From Bacteroidaceae bacterium (lineage in GTDB: Bacteria > Bacteroidota > Bacteroidia > Bacteroidales > Bacteroidaceae): DNA of 49,196 nucleotides. The stretch is taken from NCBI GenBank assembly GCA_017529865.1, contig JAFXNA010000041.1, forward strand, positions 1 to 49,196, read 5' to 3'. The position numbers were made by a program, and so were the translations under genes. Positions 15,826 to 24,641 of the stretch are shown piece after piece (the first letter of the stretch is position 1; every line of letters begins with the position of its first letter). The notes below the pieces were generated by a model that saw only the letters and a program-made list of their open reading frames with translations, searched no databases and was not told where the DNA came from.

Positions 15826-15882
15826 ATAACCCTCCCTTATCCGAGAATAACGTTAGGTTATTCAACGATAAGAGAGGGTTAT
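15826..15882. terminator. Bidirectional terminator between convergent metH and dnaJ-like genes
   Basis: ATAACCCTCCCTTATC (15826-15841) pairs with GATAAGAGAGGGTTAT (15867-15882) with one mismatch; a nested GAATAAC/GTTATTC stem lies inside. Suitable for both directions. Confidence 0.85.
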
Positions 15883-15906
15883 CGATTATTTATATACAGG
15901 TATTCC

Positions 15907-16632
15907 CTATGCATTCCTCATCTCAATGAGCAGCGAGCGCTGGCGGTCGGAGAGGTTCGTAGGAAGCACTACGTTGATGGTGAGGATGAGGTCGGCACCA
16001 CCCTGCCCTTTTCCTTTAAGTCGCATCTTCGTACCCGGCTGTGTGCCTGGCTTCAACTTCAGTTTCAGTTTCTCTGTTGCCGACTGAATGATGACATCAC
16101 CTCCGAGGATGGCGGTGTACATGTCGACATCGATCGATGCCTGCGATTCCGTCGGAGCCTGACGACGCCGACTGCCGGCCGAGCCAAATCCCGATGCACC
16201 ACCGAACGGATTGGCACCCTTAGCACCACGCATCCCTTCGCCGAACAGCTGTGAGAAGAAATCAGAGAAGCCGCCGCTACCAAAGTTGAACTCGAAGCCG
16301 CCCTGACCGTCGCCACCAAAAGGATTGCCACCACCACCGAAGGGATTATACCCACCGAATGGATCGCCGCCAGCCTGGGAACCAAAGCCTCCAGCCCCGT
16401 TCATCTTGTCCCAGTTCTCACCATACTGGTCGTAACGGGCACGCTTGTCGGGATCGTTCAGTACCTCGTACGCCTCGTTCAGTAACTGGAACTTCGCCTT
16501 CGCCTTCGGGTCATCGGGGTGAAGATCGGGATGAAACTGCTTACTACGCTTGCGGTAAGCAGCCTTGATATCGGCCTGCGGAATGTCCTTCGGCACGCCA
16601 AGAATCTTGTAATAATCGATAAACTTTGCCAT
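15907..16632 (-). CDS. Short DnaJ/CbpA-like J-domain protein
   Basis: 241 aa from ATG 16632 (the longer frame to 16719 adds an unlikely leader). J domain residues 1-70: [20 protein letters not shown], then the HPD motif in [12 protein letters not shown] and [21 protein letters not shown] Gly/Phe-rich region (about 85-155) has repeated NPFGG. No zinc-finger cysteines. Only one C-terminal substrate-binding domain is recognisable ([16 protein letters not shown] to [10 protein letters not shown]), so it is about 60 residues shorter than CbpA. Co-chaperone of DnaK. It is divergent from the phosphoesterase gene and convergent with metH. Confidence 0.88.
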   Translation of the reverse strand: MAKFIDYYKILGVPKDIPQADIKAAYRKRSKQFHPDLHPDDPKAKAKFQLLNEAYEVLNDPDKRARYDQYGENWDKMNGAGGFGSQAGGDPFGGYNPFGGGGNPFGGDGQGGFEFNFGSGGFSDFFSQLFGEGMRGAKGANPFGGASGFGSAGSRRRQAPTESQASIDVDMYTAILGGDVIIQSATEKLKLKLKPGTQPGTKMRLKGKGQGGADLILTINVVLPTNLSDRQRSLLIEMRNA

Positions 16633-16735
16633 ATCAGAATTCTGTATTTTACGAAACATTATAGAGCAAAAACGATGCCAAAACCGCCATTTCTGCCAAA
16701 AAGACAAGACGGAATGCACGAAAAAACGTAATAAA

Positions 16736-16767
16736 TTTGGTTTTCTTCCATAATTGTGGTAACTTTG
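16736..16767 (+). promoter_or_regulatory. Bacteroidetes promoter
   Basis: TTTG at 16736-16739 and TAACTTTG at 16760-16767, 20 bases apart, with the ATG at 16786. It rules out the in-frame GTG at 16756. Confidence 0.8.
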
Positions 16768-16785
16768 TCACCAAATAAACGTTTA

Positions 16786-18507
16786 ATGGAAGAAGAGAAA
16801 CGGAAAGTTAGAATCATTTTTACAAGTGACGTTCATGGCAACTATTTCCCATTCGATTTCAGACATACCCGCTGGGGCAAAGGCAGTTTGCAGAGAGTCT
16901 ACGCCTATGTCGCCCAAGAATGCCAGCGCAGGCCGGGCAGTACGATTCTGATTGACGGTGGTGATATACTGCAAGGAGAACCCACTTCGTATTATTTCAA
17001 TTTCATCAGTAAGAGCAAAAGTCACCGTGTTGCAGACTTCTGCAATTTCATCGGCTACGACGTCGCCGTCATCGGTAATCATGACCTCGAAACGGGACAC
17101 GCCGTTTTCGACAAGTTCGTCGCCGATTGTAACTACCCCATCCTCGGAGCCAATGCCGTTGATGTCCACACCGGGCAGCCCTATTTCCAACCCTACACCA
17201 TGCTCTATCGTAGCGGCGTGAAGATTGCCGTCATCGGCTTCATCACCCCCGCCATTCCTCATTGGATTCCCGAAACCGTGTGGCACGACATCCATTTCGA
17301 GGACATCAAGGAGAGTGCAGCCAAGTGGGTGCAGAAAGTGAAGGAAGAGGAAGCGCCCGACTTCATCATCGGACTGCTCCACTCGGGCATGGACGAAGGC
17401 ATCATCACCGACGAATACCGCGAGAACGCTACACGCGAGACCGCCTCGTCGGTCGACGGATTCGACCTCATCCTCTATGGGCACGACCACGCCAGCAACA
17501 TCGAGATGATAGAGAACCCGTCGGGCAAGAAAGTGCTCTGCATCAACCCTGGTAGCTATGCACACAACGTGGCACAAATCAACATTGAGTTCACGCTCGA
17601 TGCCGACAAGCACGTCATCGGCCACACTATGCACAGCAAGCTACACTACATTGGCACCGTTCGCAACCAGCACAGCCAGACCTTCCGCAACCACTTCTTC
17701 CGCGACTATCAGGACGTCAGCCGCTATGCTGCCGAGCAGTTAGGAACCTTCCATAGCGACCTGAAAATCATCGATGCCTATTTCGGCTCATCGTCCTACA
17801 TCGACCTCATCCAACAACTCCAACTCAAGGTTAGTGGCGCAGACATCTCCTTCGCAGCCCCACTCTTCTTCAATGCCGTCATCAAAGCCGGCAATGTCAA
17901 GATCAGCGACCTTTTCAACATCTACCGATTCGAAGACAAACTCTACGTTGTGAAACTCTACGGTCATGAAATCAAAGACTATCTCGAAATGAGCTATGCC
18001 GCATGGATCAACACCATGACCAGCGAAGACGATGCCCTGCTCCAAACCTGTCCGATGAAGAGCAATCCCAATCGCACAGGATTCAAGAACTTCATCTTCA
18101 ACTTCGACTCCGCAGCCGGCATCTGCTACGATGTCGACGTACGCCAAACCGACGGACAGCGCATCACCATCAAGCACATGACCGATGGTACACCGTTCGA
18201 TCCCGACCGGCTCTACACCTGCGCCATGACAGCCTACCGCGCTAACGGAGGCGGCGAACTCCTCACCAAGGGAGCAGGACTGACGAAAGAAGAAATCGAT
18301 GCCCGTATCGTATCGACCACCGAGCACGACATCCGCTACTACCTCATGGAATATATCCGCGAGCAGAAAGAAATCTATCCTGCACAGATGAACCACTGGA
18401 AGTTTATCCCCGAAGACTGGGTAGCGAAAGCAAAAGCCCGCGAAATCGAGCAACTCTTCTCAAACTACCCGAGCGATGAAGAAGAGGAAGAACTGGAGGA
18501 GCGATAA
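16786..18507 (+). CDS. Cytoplasmic UshA-like metallophosphoesterase/5'-nucleotidase
   Basis: 573 aa. N-terminal calcineurin-like domain (1-270) with metal motifs IIFTSDVHGNYFPF, ILIDGGDILQGEP, VAVIGNHDLETGH, IGLLHSGMDE and LILYGHDHAS. C-terminal 5'-nucleotidase domain (about 310-530) with KLYGHEIKDYLEMSY and YRANGGGELLTKGAGL. Classical members are periplasmic; this one starts MEEEKRKVRIIF and has no signal peptide, and ends in a Glu-rich tail. So it probably acts on intracellular nucleotides or cyclic phosphodiesters; substrate unknown. It has its own promoter and is followed after 54 bases by the MiaA-like gene. Confidence 0.88.
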   Translation: MEEEKRKVRIIFTSDVHGNYFPFDFRHTRWGKGSLQRVYAYVAQECQRRPGSTILIDGGDILQGEPTSYYFNFISKSKSHRVADFCNFIGYDVAVIGNHDLETGHAVFDKFVADCNYPILGANAVDVHTGQPYFQPYTMLYRSGVKIAVIGFITPAIPHWIPETVWHDIHFEDIKESAAKWVQKVKEEEAPDFIIGLLHSGMDEGIITDEYRENATRETASSVDGFDLILYGHDHASNIEMIENPSGKKVLCINPGSYAHNVAQINIEFTLDADKHVIGHTMHSKLHYIGTVRNQHSQTFRNHFFRDYQDVSRYAAEQLGTFHSDLKIIDAYFGSSSYIDLIQQLQLKVSGADISFAAPLFFNAVIKAGNVKISDLFNIYRFEDKLYVVKLYGHEIKDYLEMSYAAWINTMTSEDDALLQTCPMKSNPNRTGFKNFIFNFDSAAGICYDVDVRQTDGQRITIKHMTDGTPFDPDRLYTCAMTAYRANGGGELLTKGAGLTKEEIDARIVSTTEHDIRYYLMEYIREQKEIYPAQMNHWKFIPEDWVAKAKAREIEQLFSNYPSDEEEEELEER

Positions 18508-18561
18508 ACCACACGAGTCGAAAGCACGCAAGCAGTCAACCCGACGAAAGCACGCAGCAAC

Positions 18562-19296
18562 ATGTACGACCTTCTCACTATAACCGGCCCCACCGCATGT
18601 GGCAAAACCAGCTTTGCCGCACGCATGGCATACGAGCTCGATGGCGAGATCATCAGCGCCGACAGCCGTCAGGTCTATCGCCGTATGGACTTGGGAACCG
18701 GCAAGGACCTCGACGACTACGAAGTGGAAGGCCACCATATACCTTATTATTTAATAGATATAGCCGAACCCGGCACCATCTATAACGTTTACCGCTTCCA
18801 GCACGACTTCCACGAAGCCTATAGCGAAATCCGCTCACGAGGCAAACTTCCCATCCTCTGCGGCGGCACCGGCCTCTATATCGAGAGTGTTCTGAAGAAC
18901 TACGAGTTCGACGGCCGCCAGTGTCCCAAACTCAACAGCCTCGTCGTCGGACTCTCCATCACACGCGAACAAAGAAGAGAGCGCATCAGCCAGCGACTCG
19001 ACCAGCGACTCGAAGCCGGAATGGTAGACGAAGTGCGCCGACTGCTCGATGAAGGTGTCAGCAGCGAACGTCTTATCCGCTACGGCCTCGAATACAAATA
19101 TCTCACTCTGTACATCTTGGGCGAAATCACCTACGAAGAGATGCACGACCTGCTCGAAATCGCTATCCATCAGTTTGCCAAACGTCAGATGACCTGGTTC
19201 CGCGGAATGGAAAAACGAGGCACGCCCATCCGCTGGCTCGACACTACCCTTCCCCTCGAACAGCGCATCCAACAAGTCAAGGATTGGCTGAAATAG
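18562..19296 (+). CDS. MiaA-like isopentenyltransferase lacking the tRNA-binding insertion
   Basis: 244 aa. P-loop GPTACGKT at residues 9-16, then the MiaA signature ISADSRQVYRRMDLGTGK, PYYLIDIAEPG, ILCGGTGLYIESVLKNY and the C-terminal LAKRQ/TW-type segment QFAKRQMTWFRGMEKRG. MiaA transfers dimethylallyl to adenosine-37 of UNN-reading tRNAs. Normal MiaA is about 300-316 aa; here about 80 residues between LKNYEF (about 118) and VVGLSITREQRRERI are missing, which removes the helical anticodon-arm domain and the NDxxRxxRALE segment. The frame is intact. It could be a second, reduced MiaA paralogue or an adenylate-type isopentenyltransferase. I therefore do not assign miaA firmly. Confidence 0.8.
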   Translation: MYDLLTITGPTACGKTSFAARMAYELDGEIISADSRQVYRRMDLGTGKDLDDYEVEGHHIPYYLIDIAEPGTIYNVYRFQHDFHEAYSEIRSRGKLPILCGGTGLYIESVLKNYEFDGRQCPKLNSLVVGLSITREQRRERISQRLDQRLEAGMVDEVRRLLDEGVSSERLIRYGLEYKYLTLYILGEITYEEMHDLLEIAIHQFAKRQMTWFRGMEKRGTPIRWLDTTLPLEQRIQQVKDWLK

Positions 19297-19351
19297 AGAA
19301 AAACCTATAGGAAATAGAACTTTTCCCTGCGTCCTCTTCGTCAAAAACCAT

Positions 19352-19359
19352 TACCTTTG
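19352..19359 (+). promoter_or_regulatory. -7 box
   Basis: TACCTTTG, 30 bases before the ATG of the lipoprotein gene. No clear -33 element. Confidence 0.6.
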
Positions 19360-19388
19360 CAGCGCAAAACCTCAAAAAGCATACGATT

Positions 19389-20141
19389 ATGAAAAGAAAT
19401 TGGATTTACATCATGTGCATCGCCTTGATAGGCAATACTACAATCATGAGTTGTGACATCTCCTCTTCTCGTAACTATATGGGCACGATGGCAGGTGCCG
19501 AAATCGGTGGCGTCATCGGTGAAGCTCTCGGTTGGATGTCGACCAGTCGTCATGACGGTCCTGGTAAGGCAATGTTAGGTACCATCGTGGGTACAGTAGC
19601 AGGTGCAGCCATCGGTAATGCTGTCACGAAGGACAATACCAGAGTCGTTCGGTCGGGGCGACGCGACGATACTCGCAACAATATCCGCTACGAAGACGAT
19701 TACAATCTCGGTTACCAAATCGGCGGCGGTAGTAACGAAGGTTACAATGCCAGTCGTCCAGGCAACTACTCCGGTCCGATGACCAACCACGACAACTCAT
19801 ATAGCTTCCTCACCATCAGCAATGTATCTTATCAGGATGAAGACGGCGACGGCAAGTTCAGCAGAAACGAGACAATCAATATCATCTACGAAGTGACCAA
19901 CACCTCGAAGAATGCATTAGACGATGTCGTTCTGAAGATCGAAGCGCTCGATGGAGATAAGTATTTCGCAGTGTCGCCATCCAACACCACAAAGATTGCA
20001 GCCGGCGAGCGAATCCGTTACAAAGCGAAGGCTTTTTGCAAGTCAAAACCATCGGGATCGGTCGCAAAATTCAACCTTTCCGCAAGTAGCCGTTATGGCG
20101 GAACAACATCCACCATTTTACAAGTGAGGATGGACAAATAA
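19389..20141 (+). CDS. Glycine-zipper lipoprotein with a C-terminal Ig-like domain
   Basis: 250 aa. Lipoprotein signal with lipobox TIMSC (Cys about residue 22). Residues about 30-78 form a glycine-zipper membrane segment: MAGAEIGGVIGEALGWM and MLGTIVGTVAGAAIGNAVTK, as in outer-membrane SlyB/YMGG-type proteins. A Gly/Asn/Asp-rich linker follows. Residues about 137-250 look like an Ig-like beta domain (IIYEVTNTSKNALDDVVLKI), preceded by DEDGDGKFSRNE, a calcium-loop motif of EF-hand/dockerin type. No named family. Own promoter; transcribed alone or read from miaA-like. Confidence 0.72.
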   Translation: MKRNWIYIMCIALIGNTTIMSCDISSSRNYMGTMAGAEIGGVIGEALGWMSTSRHDGPGKAMLGTIVGTVAGAAIGNAVTKDNTRVVRSGRRDDTRNNIRYEDDYNLGYQIGGGSNEGYNASRPGNYSGPMTNHDNSYSFLTISNVSYQDEDGDGKFSRNETINIIYEVTNTSKNALDDVVLKIEALDGDKYFAVSPSNTTKIAAGERIRYKAKAFCKSKPSGSVAKFNLSASSRYGGTTSTILQVRMDK

Positions 20142-20192
20142 AACACATTGGGACGAATTATCACTGAAAGTGATTACTTTTTCCCTTTCGGT

Positions 20193-20223
20193 TTTGTCAA
20201 TTCAATATAAATGCGTAATTTTG
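20193..20223 (+). promoter_or_regulatory. Bacteroidetes promoter of the serine operon
   Basis: TTTG at 20193-20196 and TAATTTTG at 20216-20223, 19 bases apart, a full consensus match. The leader to ATG 20301 is about 70 bases. Confidence 0.88.
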
Positions 20224-20300
20224 CCGTTGAAAATGTCAACGGCATTATTTTTTTAGGTAAAAAGCATATATATTTCTCACTAAATACAAATAAGACAAAC

Positions 20301-21368
20301 ATGAAGAAGTACAATTTTAATGCTGGTCCGTCAATCCTTCCACGCGAAGTCATTGAAGCGACTGCAGCAGCGTGCTTGGACTTTAATGGTTCAGGACTTT
20401 CATTAATGGAAATCAGTCACCGTGCAAAAGACTTTCAACCAGTCGTAGACGAAGCAGTTGCACTGTTCAAAGAACTCCTCGACATCCCTGAAGGATACTC
20501 CGTATTGTTCCTCGGTGGTGGCGCAAGTCTTGAATTCTGTATGGTTCCATATAACTTCTTGGAGAAAAAAGCCGCTTATCTTAACACTGGTGTATGGGCA
20601 ACAAAGGCTGAGAAAGAAGCTAAGTTGTTCGGTGAAGTCGTTGAAGTAGCATCTTCTGCCGACAAGAACTTCACTTACATCCCACGTAACTTTGAAATTC
20701 CAACTGATGCAGATTATCTGCACATCACAACCAACAATACCATCTACGGAACAGAGCTTCGCGAGGATCTCGACTCTCCTATTCCGTTGATTGCCGACAT
20801 GTCGTCCGACATTTTCTCTCGTCCGCTCGATGTCAGCAAATATGCCCTCATCTATGGTGGTGCACAGAAGAACCTCTCAATGGCAGGCGTTACGTTCGTC
20901 ATCGTGAAGGAAGATGCACTCGGTAAGGTGAGCCGTCCAATCCCTACTATGCTGAACTACCAGACTCACGTGAAGAAGGGTTCAATGTTCAACACTCCTC
21001 CTGTAGTTCCTATCTACTGCGCACTGCAGAACCTCCGTTACATCAAGGCTCATGGCGGTGTGGTTGCAATGGAGAAGTTGGCAAAGGAGCGTGCTGAGAT
21101 TGTGTACAACGAAATCGACCGAAACCGTCTGTTCGTAGGTACGGCAGAGGAAAGCAGCCGTTCACTCATGAACCTCACCTTCGTCTTGAAGCCAGAGTAT
21201 CAGGATTTGCAGGATGAGTTCATGGCATTCGCTACTTCAAAGGGAATGGTCGGTGTGAAAGGTCATCGCGATGTCGGCGGTTTCCGCGCATCATGCTACA
21301 ACGCAATGTCAATCGAAGGTGTCAAGGCGCTCGTTGCTTGCATGCAGGAGTTTGAGAAAGCTCATTAA
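20301..21368 (+). CDS. serC: Phosphoserine aminotransferase
   Basis: 355 aa from ATG 20301; a longer frame to 20211 runs through the promoter. Second step of serine synthesis (3-phosphohydroxypyruvate to phosphoserine), PLP enzyme of class V. Signatures: [36 protein letters not shown], the PLP-lysine region [26 protein letters not shown] equivalent [10 protein letters not shown], and the C-terminal [18 protein letters not shown]. First gene of serC-serA-DUF1015. Confidence 0.97.
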   Translation: MKKYNFNAGPSILPREVIEATAAACLDFNGSGLSLMEISHRAKDFQPVVDEAVALFKELLDIPEGYSVLFLGGGASLEFCMVPYNFLEKKAAYLNTGVWATKAEKEAKLFGEVVEVASSADKNFTYIPRNFEIPTDADYLHITTNNTIYGTELREDLDSPIPLIADMSSDIFSRPLDVSKYALIYGGAQKNLSMAGVTFVIVKEDALGKVSRPIPTMLNYQTHVKKGSMFNTPPVVPIYCALQNLRYIKAHGGVVAMEKLAKERAEIVYNEIDRNRLFVGTAEESSRSLMNLTFVLKPEYQDLQDEFMAFATSKGMVGVKGHRDVGGFRASCYNAMSIEGVKALVACMQEFEKAH

Positions 21369-21392
21369 TGTTTAATGTTCAATATAGTAAAA

Positions 21393-22313
21393 ATGTCAAA
21401 AGTATTAGTAGCAACCGAGAAGCCATTTGCAGCTCCTGCCGTTGCTGGAATCAAAGAGATTATCGAGAAAGCAGGCTTTGAATTCGCACTGCTTGAGAAG
21501 TATACAGAGAAGGCACAGTTGCTCGCAGCTGTTGCCGATGTCGATGCCATCATCATCCGTTCCGACAAAATCGACGCTGAGGTGATGGATGCAGCAAAGA
21601 ACCTTAAGATTGTGGTTCGTGCCGGTGCCGGTTACGACAATGTTGACCTCGAGGCAGCTACCGCACACAAGGTGGTAGTGATGAACACCCCAGGTCAGAA
21701 CGCCAACGCAGTGGCTGAGCTTGTGCTCGGTCTGCTGGTCTTCACCGTCCGCAACTTCTACAACGGAAAGTCCGGTTCTGAGTTGATGGGCAAGAAGCTG
21801 GGTATCCTCGCCTTCGGTAATGTAGGCCGCAACGTGGCACGCATCGCCAAGGGATTCGGCATGGATGTCTATGCTTACGACGCTTATTGCCCAGCAGAGG
21901 CAATCGAGGCTGCAGGCGTTCACGCTGCAAAGAATCAGGAAGAACTCTTCGCCAACTGCGACATCGTCAGCCTGCACATCCCTGCTACTGCCGAGACGAA
22001 GCAGAGCATCAACAAGGCACTCGTTGGCACCATGAAGAAGGGCGCTATCCTTATCAATACTGCCCGCAAGGAAGTCATCAACGAGCCAGAGCTGATTGAG
22101 CTGATGGCCGAGCGTACGGACCTCAAGTACATCACCGACATCATGCCCGATGCTGATGCTGAGTTCGCTAAGTTCGAGGGCCGTTACTTCTCTACGCCAA
22201 AGAAGATGGGCGCACAGACTGCCGAGGCAAACACCAACGCAGGTCTCGCTGCTGCCAACCAGATTGTTGGATTCATCAAAGAAGGTATCACGAAGTTCCA
22301 AGTGAACAAGTAA
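21393..22313 (+). CDS. serA: Short-form D-3-phosphoglycerate dehydrogenase with Lys in place of catalytic His
   Basis: 306 aa from ATG 21393, 24 bases after serC. First step of serine synthesis. NAD-binding motif is LGILAFGNVGRNVARIA (GxxxxG form with F). Arg of the active site is in LINTARKEVINEPEL. Where most family members have TPHIGxxT, this protein has TPKKMGAQT, so the catalytic His is Lys270. It lacks the C-terminal ACT regulatory domain, so it should not be serine-feedback inhibited in the classical way. I recall this Lys type from Bacteroidales and from Entamoeba. An upstream in-frame ATG (21375) is possible but less similar to the family. Confidence 0.93.
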   Translation: MSKVLVATEKPFAAPAVAGIKEIIEKAGFEFALLEKYTEKAQLLAAVADVDAIIIRSDKIDAEVMDAAKNLKIVVRAGAGYDNVDLEAATAHKVVVMNTPGQNANAVAELVLGLLVFTVRNFYNGKSGSELMGKKLGILAFGNVGRNVARIAKGFGMDVYAYDAYCPAEAIEAAGVHAAKNQEELFANCDIVSLHIPATAETKQSINKALVGTMKKGAILINTARKEVINEPELIELMAERTDLKYITDIMPDADAEFAKFEGRYFSTPKKMGAQTAEANTNAGLAAANQIVGFIKEGITKFQVNK

Positions 22314-22319
22314 CATATC

Positions 22320-23588
22320 ATGGCTATAGTAAAACCATTCAAGGGCATTCGACCTCCTAAACAGTACGTTGAGGAGGTCGAAAGTCGTCCATACGACGTG
22401 CTCAGTTCAGAGGAAGCACGCGCTGAGGCAGGCGACAACGAGAAGTCGCTCTACCACATCATCAAACCCGAGATCAATTTCCCCGAAGGCACCAGCGAGT
22501 ACGACCCACGCGTCTACGAAGAGGCTGCCCGTCAGTTCCAGAAGTTTCAGGACAACGGATGGCTCGTGCAGGACGAGAAGGAGCAATACTACATCTATGC
22601 GCAGACATCGTGCCTGCCAGCCAATGGGAATAAGGAGAAGACCCAGTACGGCATCGTCATCGGTGCTTATAGCGGCGACTACATGAGCGGCCGTATCAAG
22701 AAGCACGAGCTGACTCGCGCCGACAAGGAGGAAGACCGCATGAAGCATGTCCGCGTCAACAACGCCAACATCGAGCCGGTGTTCTTCGCCTATCCCGACA
22801 ACCAGGTGTTGCTCGACCTCATCGACCGCTACGCCAAGACTGCGCCCGAGTACGATTTCGTGGCACCTATCGACGGCTTCCGCCACCAGCTTTGGTGCGT
22901 AGCCGACGATAAGGACATCGCTACCATCACCGCCGAGTTTGCCAAGATGCCGTCGCTCTACATTGCCGACGGACACCACCGCAGCGCCGCAGCTGCACTC
23001 GTCGGAGCCGAGAAGGCAAAGCAGAACCCCAACCACCGCGGCGACGAGGAGTACAACTACTTCATGGCCGTAGCGTTCCCTGCCAGCCAACTCACCATCC
23101 TCGACTACAACCGCGTCATCCGCGACCTCAATGGCCTCACCTCCGAGCAGTTCCTACAGGCACTCGCCAAGAACTTCACCGTCGAGAACAAAGGTCGTGA
23201 CGAGTATCGCGCCAAGGAGCCTCACGAATTCTCACTCTATCTCGACGGCACATGGTACAGCCTCAAGGCCAAACCCGGCACCTACGACGAGACCGACCCC
23301 ATCGGCGTGCTCGACGTCAGCATCTCATCGCGCCTCATCCTCGATGAGATACTCGGCATCAAGGATCTGCGCCGCGATAACCGCATCGACTTCGTAGGCG
23401 GACTCCGCGGACTGGGCGAACTGAAGCGCCGTGTCGATAGCGGCGAAATGCGCACCGCCCTGGCCCTCTACCCCGTCACCATGCAGCAAATCATGAACAT
23501 TGCCGACTCCGGCAACATCATGCCGCCCAAGGCCACGTGGTTCGAGCCGAAGCTCCGCTCAGGACTGGTGATTCATAAACTCTCCTAG
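22320..23588 (+). CDS. DUF1015 family protein of the serine operon
   Basis: 422 aa, soluble. Begins MAIVKPFKGIRPPKQYVEEV and has the family motif YIADGHHRSAAA (Asp-Gly-His-His-Arg) plus FYPxQLxIL-like FPASQLTILDYNRVI and the conserved SRLILDEILGI. Function is not established. It starts 6 bases after serA, and in several phyla this family lies next to serC/serA, so a role in serine or phosphoserine metabolism is the best guess. Ends at a TAG embedded in a CCTAG tandem repeat. Confidence 0.85.
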   Translation: MAIVKPFKGIRPPKQYVEEVESRPYDVLSSEEARAEAGDNEKSLYHIIKPEINFPEGTSEYDPRVYEEAARQFQKFQDNGWLVQDEKEQYYIYAQTSCLPANGNKEKTQYGIVIGAYSGDYMSGRIKKHELTRADKEEDRMKHVRVNNANIEPVFFAYPDNQVLLDLIDRYAKTAPEYDFVAPIDGFRHQLWCVADDKDIATITAEFAKMPSLYIADGHHRSAAAALVGAEKAKQNPNHRGDEEYNYFMAVAFPASQLTILDYNRVIRDLNGLTSEQFLQALAKNFTVENKGRDEYRAKEPHEFSLYLDGTWYSLKAKPGTYDETDPIGVLDVSISSRLILDEILGIKDLRRDNRIDFVGGLRGLGELKRRVDSGEMRTALALYPVTMQQIMNIADSGNIMPPKATWFEPKLRSGLVIHKLS

Positions 23589-23635
23589 TATCTAGGAATG
23601 CCTAGGATTTCCTAGGACTTCCTAAGACCTCCTAG
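23584..23635. repeat. CCTAGGA(C/T)TT tandem repeat at the DUF1015 stop codon
   Basis: Five to six degenerate units of about 10 bases, centred on CCTAGG or CCTAAG, fill the spacer before yigZ. The first CCTAG contains the TAG stop codon (23586-23588). Confidence 0.8.
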
Positions 23636-23647
23636 CCCCCAAAAACT

Positions 23648-24241
23648 ATGCTCGACAGCTTTAAAACCATAGCAAGCATCGCAGAAGGAACTTACTCCGA
23701 GAAACGAAGTAAGTTCCTTGCGTTTGCCATCCCCGTCGAGACTGTCGATGAGGTGAAGGCCTATGTGGCCGAGTATCAGAAGCGCTACTACGACGCTCGC
23801 CATGCCTGCTATGCCTATATGCTTGGAGCTGAGCGCACCGACTTCCGCGCCAACGACAACGGCGAACCGTCGGGCACGGCTGGCAAGCCCATCCTCGGGC
23901 AAATCAACTCCTACGAGCTGACCAACATTCTCATCATCGTCGTCCGCTACTTCGGTGGCATCAAGCTCGGCACCTCCGGCCTCATCGTTGCCTATCGTCA
24001 GGCAGCCATCGAAGCCCTCGAGAACGCCCAAATCATCGAGAAGACGGTAGATGACGACATTACCTTCACCTATGAGTTCCCTATGATGAACGCCGTAATG
24101 AAAATCGTGAAAGACCTCAACCCCCAAATAATCGCACAGGGCTACGACACCGACTGCACCATGACCCTCCGCATCCGCCGCGGCCTCATGCCCCAGTTGC
24201 GCGAGCGGCTCATGAAAGTCGATACCCTCACAATCAAATAG
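23648..24241 (+). CDS. yigZ: YigZ/IMPACT family protein
   Basis: 197 aa. N-terminal UPF0029 domain: EGTYSEKRSKFLAFAIPVET, the conserved DARHACYAYMLG and GEPSGTAGKPILGQI, then VVRYFGGIKLGTSGLIVAYR. The C-terminal half is the ferredoxin-fold domain (DDITFTYEFPMMNAVMKIVK). Related to eukaryotic IMPACT/Yih1, which act on translation control; the bacterial role is not settled. Last gene before a 400-base gap, 59 bases after DUF1015. Confidence 0.92.
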   Translation: MLDSFKTIASIAEGTYSEKRSKFLAFAIPVETVDEVKAYVAEYQKRYYDARHACYAYMLGAERTDFRANDNGEPSGTAGKPILGQINSYELTNILIIVVRYFGGIKLGTSGLIVAYRQAAIEALENAQIIEKTVDDDITFTYEFPMMNAVMKIVKDLNPQIIAQGYDTDCTMTLRIRRGLMPQLRERLMKVDTLTIK

Positions 24242-24597
24242 ATCCAACACGTCGTCACACACTTATTCCTTCGTCAAACAATCGACCTTGCACTATGCTT
24301 TCATAGCGATAAGTTACCACTTTTAAAAGGAAGGGAAGGAATGGCAATAGTTGCTACATTTTCTTCCGCTTTCTTTTTTCATAAATAATTTAACGGGCCA
24401 GCACCAATTGTTCGTCCAGAGTACCATCGAATGCAGATTGTCTTACGCAGGAAAAACAGACAACCTAAATCAGCGAAGTACAGATGTTCTGGACCAAAAT
24501 CAATGAGATTTTCAAATTCTTAAGATTATTCTATTAAAAATCGTTACAATTTAAATAGTTTTTCTCTTAAAGACAAACACTCTATAGAAAAAATGTG
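24242..24597. other. Gene-free spacer before the nuclease-fusion gene
   Basis: About 350 bases with no credible reading frame, no tRNA-like fold and no dispersed repeat of the families seen elsewhere. There is an A/T-rich stretch near 24520-24595 and a weak hairpin near 24340-24356. No att site or transposase remnant was found. Confidence 0.5.
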
Positions 24598-24605
24598 TAC
24601 CTTTG
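24598..24605 (+). promoter_or_regulatory. -7 box of the nuclease-fusion gene
   Basis: TACCTTTG, 37 bases before ATG 24642. The -33 element is not clear. Confidence 0.65.
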
Positions 24606-24641
24606 CACAGAGAAAAGGCTTAATAGCAGAATTCCCATAAT

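Noticed and set aside
20211..20300. Extended N-terminus of SerC
   Set aside because: The extension runs through a full promoter consensus (20193-20223); the family N-terminus starts at ATG 20301.
20224..20300. Riboswitch in the serC leader
   Set aside because: The leader is only about 70 bases, A-rich, and shows no conserved core that I recognise.
24242..24597. Remnant transposase or toxin-antitoxin pair upstream of the nuclease fusion
   Set aside because: No frame of credible length or motif was found in the spacer on either strand.
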